A stretch of 57,822 nucleotides of DNA from positions 1 through 57,822 of IMG/VR virus record IMGVR_UViG_3300036885_000101; one strand, given 5' to 3'. A program made the translations under genes and the position numbers. Shown in pieces: positions 27,994 through 36,152 of the stretch. Positions within the stretch are counted from its first letter, which is position 1. The number at the start of each line of letters is the position of its first letter. Under the pieces are notes generated by a model that did not search any database, had not been told where the DNA came from, and saw only the letters and a list, made by a program, of their open reading frames with translations. The stretch comes from a virus.

Positions 27994-29837
27994 AACGCAT
28001 ATTTTACTTTCCTGGCCTAAAGTTAAATAAGAAATTCCTTATTTTACTTTCCGTTCTCGTTCTGGCGCTGGCGGCAGGGGCGACCCCTACGCACAGCGGG
28101 AGGACGTGGACGGCGGCAACGTGCGGGTATGCGGATGTGCAAGAGGCGTATGACTCATGCCCTGAAAACGGCGTGTTGATTGTTCCATCCGGTTCTGCAA
28201 CATATACCGGCACGCAAAGAATTACCATAACGAAAGCGATACATATTCACGGCCAAGGTCCTACACCTTCCGGCAAGGCCAAGGGCAGCGGGGCTAATGC
28301 TCCCGTACTCACTCCCGCAACTACATATCAAGGGTGGTATTATTGGGGCATCTTTGAAATCTCTCCGACCACTGATAAACGAATAAGAATCTCAAATTTC
28401 AATTTTACCACGGCGGCGCACACTTACCCTTATATCCGCATCAATGGAAGCACGTCGAATGGCACGGCTTTGACCAAAATCCGCATTGACCATTGCACGT
28501 TTAATTTTGGGAGCGCTCAAACAACCGTGACGGGAAATGTATGCGGGGTCATTGACCATTGCATATCTGTGAATGCAGACATAGGTGTGATGCTGAGTGG
28601 AGACGATCATTATTCTTGGCATCGGGCAATAACGGCGGGAACGGCAAATGCTTGGCATATCGAACAGGACTCATTAGTTATTAATGGAAGTTTTGGAGCC
28701 GATAATTTACGACAGCCGGTTTATCAACAGGATGGGGCGAGATCGACGACTCGCTACAATACGTTTGACGCTGTCGGATATACGAGCCAATACGGACTCC
28801 TTTGGGATTCGCATGGGTATATGCCATGCGTTACGGGGTGCCGTGGACAACCGATTGTCGAGGTGTACAATAATCAATTCAAGGTTTATCGAACCTATGA
28901 TTTTACTGATAGCCGGGGCGGGTCAAATATATGGCATGATAACAATTTCACTTATGTAACTTCTGGAACCGACCCTATGCAATTACGTGATGAACAAGCA
29001 TGGACTTCGGGCGGGTTTTGGTGCCCTACTCCTGGGCCGTGCCCGTATTCGTCTCGATGGCCGTCTATGGATCAGATCAATAATAGTTTTTATTGGAACG
29101 ATACTTTACAAGGGGTGGTAATTACCGATATCACGCTAAGCACCTCGACGGAAATACCATACATCGTTAAAGACCGGGATTACTTCATGCACGCGCCTGC
29201 GGCAACGGGTGGTTATGAGTCATGGCCGGACAGCGCAGGGTCGATGAATATGACCTTTACGGCAGGAACGCAGCTTTATTATCCGTACACGCCTTACACC
29301 TACCCGCACCCACTGACACGCTCCTGTTATTGGAAAGATAGCGCGAATAGAATCGGAGCGAATAGTTTCTATGTTATTGACACTTGTTATAATGATACTG
29401 GCACAATCAGAATTTATGCGACCGTAGACACAGCCTCTTGGGGAAGCAGCAAGGCAAGCGCGGTTGTCGGGCCGGGAACGCGCTGTACTCTTAGCGCGAC
29501 AGGCGTTGCATCTGGCAAAAATCAGGTTCGCATGACGTTCACCGGCGCAGATTATTCGGCGGGAATAACCGATACTTTCCGCTTTGCGGATTCTACAGTC
29601 GGGACAAAAACTCCGATTACGCTTGGTTATACGCCAAAAGCATTTCATCGCGGGTTGAACGGCAATCAAGCGGCGAGTGTTACTGGAAATATATTAAAAG
29701 TGATATTTGTAAATAAGACCTTATTCCCACCACCACCTGGAATTTTAGTGGATTCAACAACCGGAAACTTTCATGGAACAGCGACAACGAAACATACGGA
29801 AATAGCTGTTCCTGTTGCAGCAATACCGCAACCATAA
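27990..29837 (+). CDS. Secreted right-handed beta-helix protein (polysaccharide lyase-like)
   Basis: A 615-aa protein with a signal peptide after a short charged start (KKFLILLSVLVLALAAGA, cleavage before TPTHSG). Residues ~45-330 have the pectate-lyase-like start ADVQEAYDSCPENGVLIVPSG, then IHIHGQGP and beta-helix rungs such as IRISNFNF and IRIDHCTFNFG, CGVIDHCIS, HDNNFTYV. C-terminal ~250 residues are Ig-like beta domains. Such folds occur in tail depolymerases and in host exoenzymes; export suggests a secreted or surface form. Confidence 0.7.
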   Translation: MKRIFYFPGLKLNKKFLILLSVLVLALAAGATPTHSGRTWTAATCGYADVQEAYDSCPENGVLIVPSGSATYTGTQRITITKAIHIHGQGPTPSGKAKGSGANAPVLTPATTYQGWYYWGIFEISPTTDKRIRISNFNFTTAAHTYPYIRINGSTSNGTALTKIRIDHCTFNFGSAQTTVTGNVCGVIDHCISVNADIGVMLSGDDHYSWHRAITAGTANAWHIEQDSLVINGSFGADNLRQPVYQQDGARSTTRYNTFDAVGYTSQYGLLWDSHGYMPCVTGCRGQPIVEVYNNQFKVYRTYDFTDSRGGSNIWHDNNFTYVTSGTDPMQLRDEQAWTSGGFWCPTPGPCPYSSRWPSMDQINNSFYWNDTLQGVVITDITLSTSTEIPYIVKDRDYFMHAPAATGGYESWPDSAGSMNMTFTAGTQLYYPYTPYTYPHPLTRSCYWKDSANRIGANSFYVIDTCYNDTGTIRIYATVDTASWGSSKASAVVGPGTRCTLSATGVASGKNQVRMTFTGADYSAGITDTFRFADSTVGTKTPITLGYTPKAFHRGLNGNQAASVTGNILKVIFVNKTLFPPPPGILVDSTTGNFHGTATTKHTEIAVPVAAIPQP

Positions 29838-29846
29838 GAGGAAACC

Positions 29847-31976
29847 ATGAAAAAATTAATTATTATTTTACTTTGTTTTGGCTTGTCATTTGCAACAAAC
29901 TTAACGAAACACATACGATATGGTGGAGATTATCGAAGCGTACAAGGGTGCTTGGCGGCAAATACCGGAATGACGCAGGATACTCTTAATATTTCTGTGG
30001 ATAGCTGTTTTGTTGATACCGCCATAAATACAAACAGTTATTCAAAAGTAATTAATATTTTTGCCTCATCCGGGAACTATTCAACGACAGGGGCATGGGA
30101 CCCGACAAAGTATTATATCAACGAAGTGGGAGCTGGCGCTACTCCGGCCATTAATATTAAAAGCACTCATGTTAATCTTTATAATTTACAGATAGAAGCA
30201 ACCTCTCCTTCAGCAACAGGAGAGGATTGCATACAATTCACATTCGGTTCCGCAGGCGGGGTCCATCGATTTCATAATCTCATTATAAAGGGACACAACA
30301 ACGGAACATATTCACAATCTGGCATTAACTTCAAAACCACTGCCGAAAATTTATACATGTGGAATTGCATACTTTACAATTTCGGGACAGTTTCTTCCAC
30401 GTACCCGATTTCCGGTAACTCATATGCCGATAGTGTATGGATGTATAATTGCGATTTGATTGGCGGTGTTTTTGGAGTATATACCGGCGGTGCCACTGGA
30501 GCTCAATGGATAGTAAAAAACTGTTATTGTGGCGGCGGCTCATCAGATCGTTATTACGCATCAACCTATTTAACAAAAACAACTTGCGCGTCATCGGACG
30601 GAACAGGCTCTACAGGGTTGATCAATATTGCGTATTCAACCGCGAATTTTACCAATGTTACCGGTGGAAGCGAAAATTTTGCATTGACAAGCGGAAGTGC
30701 CTTGCGAGGGACGGGAACTTATACCGGCGGTGATCTTGCCCCAATGAATTTTACTACAGATATAACGGGGTACGCTTATACAAATCCACCGTCGATAGGC
30801 CCATTTGAATACCCGGCCTCGTATTGCGTCACTACAGTTTCAGCAACGGCGGGAGGCTCGATAACCACTCCGGCGACGGGCAAGGATTCAAGCGTTTGCG
30901 GTGGAGCGGTTTCTATCGTCGCGGCAGCGAACACGGGCTATAGTTTCAACGGGTGGACAGCGACGGGGTCCGTAACTTTTGTCAATGCGGCGTTGACCAC
31001 GACCACGTTTACGAGCAGCGCCACGGGCGGGGCGATCACGGCCAATTTCATCGCCGCGCCCGGCCCGATCAGCTATACTGGCGGCAACATCTCAGCAACC
31101 TACGGCCTCGGCGTTGCGGTGGACTCTGTATGGCATACGATGACTATGAGTAACGCAGGAGGGGCTTTGGATAGCGTCCGCAGTCATCCGGCGCTCTCTA
31201 CATGGGGATTGACCCTCGGCGCGGACGGATCGATCTCCGGCACACCCACGACGTATACGCCGGGAGATTCCGCGTTGACGGATACCATAATCGGATACAA
31301 CGCGATAGGCTCCCAAAAATGCACGACATACGTTACAATCCAGATTTTGCACCAGGGCGGCGTGTGGACCTACGATCGCCTCACCGTGGACACGATGAGC
31401 CTGTATACCATGCAAGTCTACGCGGGCACGGGTGGAATCGTTTCCCCGTCCAGCGTGACGGACAGCCTGAGCCACCCGTTTAGCGCCATGGCAATCCCGG
31501 CAGCGTATCACGTCGTCGGATCGCCTGTATGGTCCCTACGTGCGGGCGGTACTGTGACCGTCAACGCGGCGGCAGGGAGTTTTCGTCTGTTCGGCCCAGA
31601 CACGGCGGATGCGGCGTTTTCGTGGGCCACGCCGGTCGCGCCCACGCTCTACACGCCCAACCAGAACGACAGCAACCAAGCGACGAATCTCAATCTTGTA
31701 TGGAGGTCGAACACAGCCGATAGTGTGTATTATCTCTGGTACGACACGACGCTTTCCTTCAACAGTCCGTTTCTTGTCAAGGACACGCTCGCGGACACAT
31801 CAAAAAACGTGATTCTCGGCCTGACAAACTCGTGGTACCACTGGAAGGTTGCCGCTGGAAACAACGGCGGGACAACAAGCTCCTTTTCGTCGCCCAGGAC
31901 GTTTAAGACCATGAGCGCGTACAGGAGGCGGCATGGCGGGATGAATATAGGGATCGGCATCGGAATCGGCTTTTAA
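29847..31976 (+). CDS. Secreted beta-helix protein with InlB-type and Ig-like domains
   Basis: A 709-aa exported protein: signal KKLIIILLCFGLSFA, cleavage before TNLTK. Residues ~20-300 are beta-helix-like (HVNLYNLQIEA, HRFHNLIIKG, LYMWNCILYNFG, VWMYNCDLIGG). Residues ~325-400 form a divergent InlB-type repeat (ATAGGSITTPATGKDSSV, NTGYSFNGWTATGSV). Residues ~405-500 match an Ig-like putative domain with LSTWGLTLGADGSISGTPT. A fibronectin-like unit and a Gly/Arg-rich tail (GMNIGIGIGIGF) end it. These modules are typical of surface proteins of Fibrobacterota-like hosts. Confidence 0.7.
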   Translation: MKKLIIILLCFGLSFATNLTKHIRYGGDYRSVQGCLAANTGMTQDTLNISVDSCFVDTAINTNSYSKVINIFASSGNYSTTGAWDPTKYYINEVGAGATPAINIKSTHVNLYNLQIEATSPSATGEDCIQFTFGSAGGVHRFHNLIIKGHNNGTYSQSGINFKTTAENLYMWNCILYNFGTVSSTYPISGNSYADSVWMYNCDLIGGVFGVYTGGATGAQWIVKNCYCGGGSSDRYYASTYLTKTTCASSDGTGSTGLINIAYSTANFTNVTGGSENFALTSGSALRGTGTYTGGDLAPMNFTTDITGYAYTNPPSIGPFEYPASYCVTTVSATAGGSITTPATGKDSSVCGGAVSIVAAANTGYSFNGWTATGSVTFVNAALTTTTFTSSATGGAITANFIAAPGPISYTGGNISATYGLGVAVDSVWHTMTMSNAGGALDSVRSHPALSTWGLTLGADGSISGTPTTYTPGDSALTDTIIGYNAIGSQKCTTYVTIQILHQGGVWTYDRLTVDTMSLYTMQVYAGTGGIVSPSSVTDSLSHPFSAMAIPAAYHVVGSPVWSLRAGGTVTVNAAAGSFRLFGPDTADAAFSWATPVAPTLYTPNQNDSNQATNLNLVWRSNTADSVYYLWYDTTLSFNSPFLVKDTLADTSKNVILGLTNSWYHWKVAAGNNGGTTSSFSSPRTFKTMSAYRRRHGGMNIGIGIGIGF

Positions 31977-31994
31977 CCGGAAAGGTGGTGCGGT

Positions 31995-32339
31995 ATGAAC
32001 TTATCGGCAGAACAGAATGCATTCTTGCTCGATTTTGCCAAGTTGATCGAATTTATCTACAATTCCGGCGACGGCATGCTCGTGACCGAAGGCGAGGGAT
32101 ACCGGACTGTTGAGCAACAGCAAATCTATTTCAACACCGGGAAATCAAAAACCATGAACAGTAATCATCTAAGGCGGCTTGCCCATGACGTCAATTTTAT
32201 CAAAAACGGACAGATGGTTACCGACAAGGTAACGCTCCAAAAATATGCCGATTATTGGAAAAGTCTAAACCCGCTTAACCGATGGGGGGGAGAATTCTCA
32301 AATCTGTACGATTACGATCACTTTGAGCGTAATGTATGA
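31995..32339 (+). CDS. Endolysin, M15 peptidase (D-Ala-D-Ala carboxypeptidase / L-Ala-D-Glu endopeptidase type)
   Basis: A 114-aa peptidoglycan peptidase. TEGEGYRTVEQQQIYF precedes the zinc-site segment SNHLRRLAHDVNF, where His and Asp bind zinc, and DYDHFE carries the second zinc His near the C-terminus. This is the compact form seen in phage endolysins. It has no signal peptide, so it needs a holin. GGTGG precedes the ATG, and the stop overlaps the next small membrane ORF. Confidence 0.85.
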   Translation: MNLSAEQNAFLLDFAKLIEFIYNSGDGMLVTEGEGYRTVEQQQIYFNTGKSKTMNSNHLRRLAHDVNFIKNGQMVTDKVTLQKYADYWKSLNPLNRWGGEFSNLYDYDHFERNV

Positions 32340-32428
32340 AAATGCACTGGCTCGTGCCGTACCTGATAATTTTTGCCGTAGTTGAAACGGCGGTTTTGGT
32401 TTTCGCATACTATTCACTTTCACCTTAA
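32336..32428 (+). CDS. 30-aa single-pass membrane peptide
   Basis: Starts at ATG overlapping the endolysin stop (ATGA). The product is one hydrophobic helix (HWLVPYLIIFAVVETAVLVF) with a short polar end. Its coupling to the endolysin suggests a holin or holin modulator, but size alone cannot separate these. Confidence 0.5.
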   Translation: MKMHWLVPYLIIFAVVETAVLVFAYYSLSP

Positions 32429-32443
32429 CCTTTTGGAGGTTTT

Positions 32444-32839
32444 ATGTTTTCCCGAATTCCGTTTCTGTTCGTAATGATTCTGATGGTTGTCGGCGTTTCT
32501 ATGGTATTTGCGGATACCACAGCAACGGAAGCGCAGGGGCCGTGGTATGTCCAGATCCTTGTGGCCGCGATCCCGGCGCTTGTAGTGTACATTACCAGCC
32601 AAATCCGCAGCCACGCTAAAGACGGAACGATCAAAGAACTTGCTTTAGTGGCCCAAAAAGTCAAGCCGTATGAACCGATAGCCGAAGAAGTGTTGTCGGC
32701 GCTGGAAGCAAAATATCCGGTTTTAAAAACAAACGTGACGAAAGTTGAAACCGTAATCCAAACTCCGATAGGCCAGGCAGTTAAGAATGCGGCGCAGCAG
32801 GTTGTAGAGAATTTACAGCCGACACCGGGGCAGGTTTAA
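32444..32839 (+). CDS. Candidate holin or membrane lysis protein with signal peptide
   Basis: A 131-aa protein. Residues ~1-23 form a signal peptide or first TM (FLFVMILMVVGVSMVFA, possible cleavage before DTT). A second TM lies at ~34-54 (VQILVAAIPALVVYITSQI). The rest is a helical soluble tail rich in Lys and Val. GGAGG precedes the ATG. Position after the endolysin and the two hydrophobic segments fit a holin; the long tail is unusual. Confidence 0.5.
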   Translation: MFSRIPFLFVMILMVVGVSMVFADTTATEAQGPWYVQILVAAIPALVVYITSQIRSHAKDGTIKELALVAQKVKPYEPIAEEVLSALEAKYPVLKTNVTKVETVIQTPIGQAVKNAAQQVVENLQPTPGQV

Positions 32840-32840
32840 C

Positions 32841-33071
32841 GTGTGGATCAAGGCTCTTTTCGAAGCAATAGTCCTTCTGCTACAGCAGCTTGGCTATGTC
32901 GAGAAAAAAGTGGACGACGCAAGCGCAAAGAAACAAACACCGGAGGCGAAGTATGCGAAAGACAAGGAGGCAATGGATGAAGCACTCGCTAAAAATGATG
33001 TTGATTCTATCAACCTGCTTACTAATGACGTGCTGCCGCCACCCACGGGTAGTGGTGATCCCAAGCGATAA
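32841..33071 (+). CDS. Possible inner-membrane spanin-like protein
   Basis: A 76-aa protein with a short hydrophobic N-terminus (KALFEAIVLLLQQLGYV) and a highly charged helical remainder. Its gene contains, in another frame, the start of a lipoprotein gene, the arrangement of lambda Rz/Rz1. The membrane helix is weakly hydrophobic, so the spanin call is tentative. Confidence 0.45.
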   Translation: MWIKALFEAIVLLLQQLGYVEKKVDDASAKKQTPEAKYAKDKEAMDEALAKNDVDSINLLTNDVLPPPTGSGDPKR

Positions 33072-33180
33072 CGCGGTTCACGGAATCACGGATTCGACGA
33101 TGGTCATATCCAAAGCTGAATACCAGAAGCTTTTCGATGCCGCCGCGTATTGGAAAAGCAGATGCGAGAGCGGCAAATAA
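32977..33180 (+). CDS. Outer-membrane spanin-like lipoprotein, overlapping frame
   Basis: A 67-aa lipoprotein gene that starts inside the upstream gene in another frame. AAGGAGG at 32964-32970 is 6 bases before ATG 32977. The product begins MKHSLKMMLILSTCLLMTC, a lipoprotein signal with lipobox LLMTC or LMTCC. The short mature part ends in a helix (ISKAEYQKLFDAAAYWKS). This fits an Rz1-like o-spanin that disrupts the outer membrane, and so a Gram-negative host. Confidence 0.6.
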   Translation: MKHSLKMMLILSTCLLMTCCRHPRVVVIPSDNAVHGITDSTMVISKAEYQKLFDAAAYWKSRCESGK

Positions 33181-33203
33181 TATATTATAACTAGGATAAT
33201 GAA

Positions 33204-33230
33204 GAAGGCCGTGTAACAGCGGCCTTTTTC
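33204..33230 (+). terminator. Intrinsic terminator of late operon
   Basis: AAGGCCG (33205-33211) pairs with CGGCCTT (33220-33226) around an 8-base loop, and TTTTT follows. It ends the lysis/structural transcription unit just before an early promoter. Confidence 0.88.
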
Positions 33231-33258
33231 ATTCTAAAAAAATAAATAAACAAAGTTG

Positions 33259-33287
33259 TTGACAACACTGTTTAAAAGGTGTATATT
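33259..33287 (+). promoter_or_regulatory. Sigma70-type promoter P1
   Basis: Perfect TTGACA at 33259-33264, 17-base spacer, TATATT at 33282-33287. A second copy with almost the same flanks is at 44173-44201. It drives the recombination operon starting at 33305. Confidence 0.88.
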
Positions 33288-33304
33288 AGAATAAAGGAGA
33301 AACT

Positions 33305-33514
33305 ATGAAGAACAGAACATCGAGGATTTACGACAGTGATGCAGTGTGGGCTGAGGCGGTAGCGGAAGTTTTGACTGAGAGCAAAAAGGATACTTTTGAC
33401 ACGTCGAAGTCGAGTACCGCGACAGTGATCCATGACGCTGTGGAGTGTTACAAGCATTCAGAAGTGTATCGAGCGAAGATACTTCCCTTGCTTCCAAAGA
33501 AGATGAGGGTTTAA
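33305..33514 (+). CDS. Small early protein, unknown
   Basis: A 69-aa soluble protein with a helical centre (DAVWAEAVAEVLTESKKD). First gene after promoter P1, with AAAGGAG before the ATG. Such first early genes often modify the host, but there is no motif to support a function. Confidence 0.55.
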   Translation: MKNRTSRIYDSDAVWAEAVAEVLTESKKDTFDTSKSSTATVIHDAVECYKHSEVYRAKILPLLPKKMRV

Positions 33515-33516
33515 TT

Positions 33517-33720
33517 ATGTGGATGTACATTGCTATTCCACTGACGCTTGGATTTTTTTCTGGCGTTTATCTTGTAGAGGCGCATTTCAAATATATTATC
33601 CGAAAACAAATCGAAACGATTCAAAGAGACTATGAAGATGATATGAAACATCCTACGGTTACTCCTGCTATGTACGGCTATGCGTCTTATAAGGTAAAAG
33701 AACTAAGGAGAATGCTATGA
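33517..33720 (+). CDS. Small membrane protein, unknown
   Basis: A 67-aa protein with one N-terminal TM (MYIAIPLTLGFFSGVYLVEAHF) and a charged tail (RKQIETIQRDYEDDMKH). Start is ATG 33517; the reading extends upstream without a start likely to be used. Overlaps the next gene (ATGA). Confidence 0.5.
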   Translation: MWMYIAIPLTLGFFSGVYLVEAHFKYIIRKQIETIQRDYEDDMKHPTVTPAMYGYASYKVKELRRML

Positions 33721-33875
33721 AATTCGACAAGACAGAGATCAAGCAGAGTCCGAAGCGGCAGGAAGAGCCGATGATCGAAATGAGGGAGATTGTAGAGGAT
33801 GCTCACAGCCGAGCTGTTGATATCATAACCGTTATTCGTGCGGCATTAAAAGACATTTCACAGAGATCGAATTAA
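33717..33875 (+). CDS. Small helical protein, unknown
   Basis: A 52-aa charged helical protein (REIVEDAHSRAVDIITVIRAAL), starting in a 4-base overlap with the preceding stop. No domain is recognised. Confidence 0.5.
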   Translation: MKFDKTEIKQSPKRQEEPMIEMREIVEDAHSRAVDIITVIRAALKDISQRSN

Positions 33876-33894
33876 ACTAAAGAGGGGTACGCAA

Positions 33895-34869
33895 ATGAAG
33901 TATACAAACAAATTCAAATTGCCGCAGTCATTGGTTGACGCGCTGACTAATGACGACTACGATCTTACCAATGCCCCAGCAAACATCATATCGGTAACAA
34001 CCAGCATTGCTCCGGCAAAGCTTAAGACCCTTGAATGGCGGCATTGGGACGCATTAGAGGCTGATGTTTCAGAGCTTCTGTGGCGCATGATGGGAACGGC
34101 ATGCCACTACGTTGTCGAGCTTGCAGCGAAAGGAGAGAGGCTTTCCGAGGAACGCTGGTATCTTGATGTGATTGACTGGACGATTCACACAGCGCCGGAA
34201 GGTGTGAAGGCTCAGGATTGCAAATGGTTCAAGAAGGATCATATTTACCTTTCCGGCAAGATGGATGTTTACGATCACGCGACAAAGAAGGTGGAAGATT
34301 ACAAATTCACGTCGCTATGGTCCTGGATGTTTGATCGGGCGGCAAAGCCTGAACACATCGCGCAGTTGAATATGAACTCCTTTGCAATTCGTCTGCTTGG
34401 TTTTCCGGTTGAGAAGGCAAGTATTGTGATGTTGTTCAAGGATTGGTCGAAGAGCGCCATGCGAAAAGGAGAATACAACGACAAGTTTTCAGGTGAATGC
34501 TTGCTTCCTGTGAACGTCAAGGAAGTTGCGGCACCGATGTGGAACGACGACTTCACAAAAGAGTACATCATGCAGCGCATTAACCAGCACATTGAAGCCA
34601 AAACCAAGTATACCAACGATGACGACATACCGGAATGCACGCCGGAAGAGCGATGGAGCAAGCCGACCAAGTACGCGGTCATGAAGAAAGGTAAGGAGCG
34701 TGCGTTGCGGTTACACGACACGCTTGAACAGGCAGAGATCCATGCTAAAAGCGATCCGGCATTACAAATTGAAGAACGCAAAGGCGGAGATATCAGGTGT
34801 ACCGATTATTGCAGCGCAAATTTTCTATGTTCATATTACAAAAAAGTTTACGGTAACAGCAACAAATAA
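33895..34869 (+). CDS. PD-(D/E)XK exonuclease with C-terminal cysteine cluster (RecB/Cas4-like)
   Basis: A 324-aa nuclease. The active site reads GKMDVYDHATKKVEDYKFTS near residues 121-140, with Asp and the E-D-Y-K element. An upstream helix (HYVVELAAKGERL) provides the early conserved part. The C-terminus has DIRCTDYCSANFLCSYYKK, three or more Cys as in AddB/Cas4 iron-sulphur nucleases. Likely resects DNA ends for the ERF annealing protein encoded next. AGAGGGG precedes the ATG. Confidence 0.75.
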   Translation: MKYTNKFKLPQSLVDALTNDDYDLTNAPANIISVTTSIAPAKLKTLEWRHWDALEADVSELLWRMMGTACHYVVELAAKGERLSEERWYLDVIDWTIHTAPEGVKAQDCKWFKKDHIYLSGKMDVYDHATKKVEDYKFTSLWSWMFDRAAKPEHIAQLNMNSFAIRLLGFPVEKASIVMLFKDWSKSAMRKGEYNDKFSGECLLPVNVKEVAAPMWNDDFTKEYIMQRINQHIEAKTKYTNDDDIPECTPEERWSKPTKYAVMKKGKERALRLHDTLEQAEIHAKSDPALQIEERKGGDIRCTDYCSANFLCSYYKKVYGNSNK

Positions 34870-34888
34870 CTTGACTATGCTAATCAAG
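34870..34888 (+). promoter_or_regulatory. Possible operator: short inverted repeat upstream of HTH gene
   Basis: CTTGA and TCAAG flank a 9-base centre just before a small HTH gene. It could be an operator for that protein, but short inverted repeats are common. Confidence 0.3.
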
Positions 34889-34898
34889 ATCTGAACAT

Positions 34899-35081
34899 AT
34901 GAAACTTCACGAATCTGCTTTGACAGAAAAACAGATTGCAGCTCTTAAGAAAATGTATGATACTGGTAAGTTTTCTCACAGAGATTTAGCGAGAATGGTT
35001 AATGTGGATAAAAGTCAAATAAGCAGGTATTTTCAAAAGATGAAACCGATTACCACGGAGGATCAATCATGGAAACAGTAA
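34899..35081 (+). CDS. Small helix-turn-helix protein
   Basis: A 60-aa DNA-binding protein. LTEKQIAALKKMYDTGKFSHRDLARMVNVDKSQISRY contains a helix-turn-helix like those of Hin or AraC-type binding units. It could repress or activate early genes. It overlaps the ERF gene by 13 bases. Confidence 0.65.
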   Translation: MKLHESALTEKQIAALKKMYDTGKFSHRDLARMVNVDKSQISRYFQKMKPITTEDQSWKQ

Positions 35082-35986
35082 CAAAAGTAACAAACGGGAT
35101 ACAGGAAGCCGCAAAGGAGCCGATAGAAGCCGTAGTATCAAAAAAGGTGTTCCCGGTAAAGAAGAAATCCCTGCTTGCAGAAGCAATGGTAAAATGCCAG
35201 AGCCTTATCAATCCGGCAGGAAAGAGCGGGGAGAACAAGTTTGACCACTACAAGTATTCTACTCTTGAGGATTACTGCAATCAGCTTAAGCCGGCGCTAA
35301 CCGCTTCAGAGCTTGCGGTGTACTTCAATCAGGACGAGATTACAGACAAAGGTATCCGGGAAACATCGACAGGCAAGAAGGAATACGTAATCAGGGTGAA
35401 GCTTACCGCGACGATCATGCATAGTTCCGGGGAATGTATGGATGTGGTAGGATACGGGGAAGGCCAGGATCGAGGTGACAAGGCTATCTACAAAGCGATT
35501 ACAGGGTGCAAGAAGTACCTGCTTGCTAATGCGTTCAACATCCCGACGACTGACGACCCGGAAGTAGACTCACATGATGCTGAAGAAAAGTTACCGCCGA
35601 AAGGCCAGAGATTCAAGGACGAACAGGCGGTAGTGTCCAGAGCGTTGGTAGATCAAGAGAAAAAGGCCGCAGAATCTCCTCAGAAGGCCCAGGACGCAGG
35701 CAAACCAGTACCGGGAAGCCAACTGCCAGCCAAGAAGAAAGAACCCTCTGACGAGGACCAGGCAAAGGACGGACTGATCATAACGGCCCAGGTGAAAGCA
35801 TTGCAGAAAAAGCGTACTCAGTTCAAAATACCGGATGCTAAATGGAAAGCATGGCTATTTGCGAAATACGCTATCCTGACAGCGTGGAAGATAAAGCAGG
35901 AATGGTTTGCAGCGATAGATGGAACTGTGACACTTAACCCAGCAGAGATAATCGAATTTGTTACAGCAGATGATGTGGCGCAGTAG
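35069..35986 (+). CDS. ERF-family single-strand annealing protein
   Basis: A 305-aa recombinase of the ERF type. Core: LLAEAMVKCQSLINPAGK, then HYKYSTLEDYCNQLKPAL (the conserved YxY-like start of the family), VRVKLTATIMHSSGE, and GDKAIYKAITGCKKYLLANAFNIP. The C-terminal third is charged linker plus a helical domain. It anneals complementary ssDNA in phage recombination. GGAGG lies before ATG 35069. Confidence 0.88.
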   Translation: METVTKVTNGIQEAAKEPIEAVVSKKVFPVKKKSLLAEAMVKCQSLINPAGKSGENKFDHYKYSTLEDYCNQLKPALTASELAVYFNQDEITDKGIRETSTGKKEYVIRVKLTATIMHSSGECMDVVGYGEGQDRGDKAIYKAITGCKKYLLANAFNIPTTDDPEVDSHDAEEKLPPKGQRFKDEQAVVSRALVDQEKKAAESPQKAQDAGKPVPGSQLPAKKKEPSDEDQAKDGLIITAQVKALQKKRTQFKIPDAKWKAWLFAKYAILTAWKIKQEWFAAIDGTVTLNPAEIIEFVTADDVAQ

Positions 35987-36017
35987 AGACATGAGTTTAC
36001 ATAATAAAAAAGACGAT

Positions 36018-36046
36018 TTAAAATGAAAAATAAATTAAACTATATA
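36018..36046 (+). promoter_or_regulatory. Weak promoter candidate ahead of cassette array
   Basis: TTAAAA, 17-base spacer, TATATA in an AT-rich stretch directly upstream of the array. Its position recalls the Pc promoter of integrons, but both boxes deviate from consensus. Confidence 0.3.
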
Positions 36047-36152
36047 AATCATAATGATAACAATTGCAGACGACATATTGTAAAACCCGTCTGATGGATA
36101 TTACCTGTTGGCTGCAATGCCCGGTGAACCATGTAAAATAGGAGGTCGTCAA

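Noticed and set aside
33895-34869. Cas4 gene as sign of a CRISPR system
   Set aside because: The nuclease sits beside an ERF annealing protein, a normal phage recombination pair, and no other CRISPR component is present.
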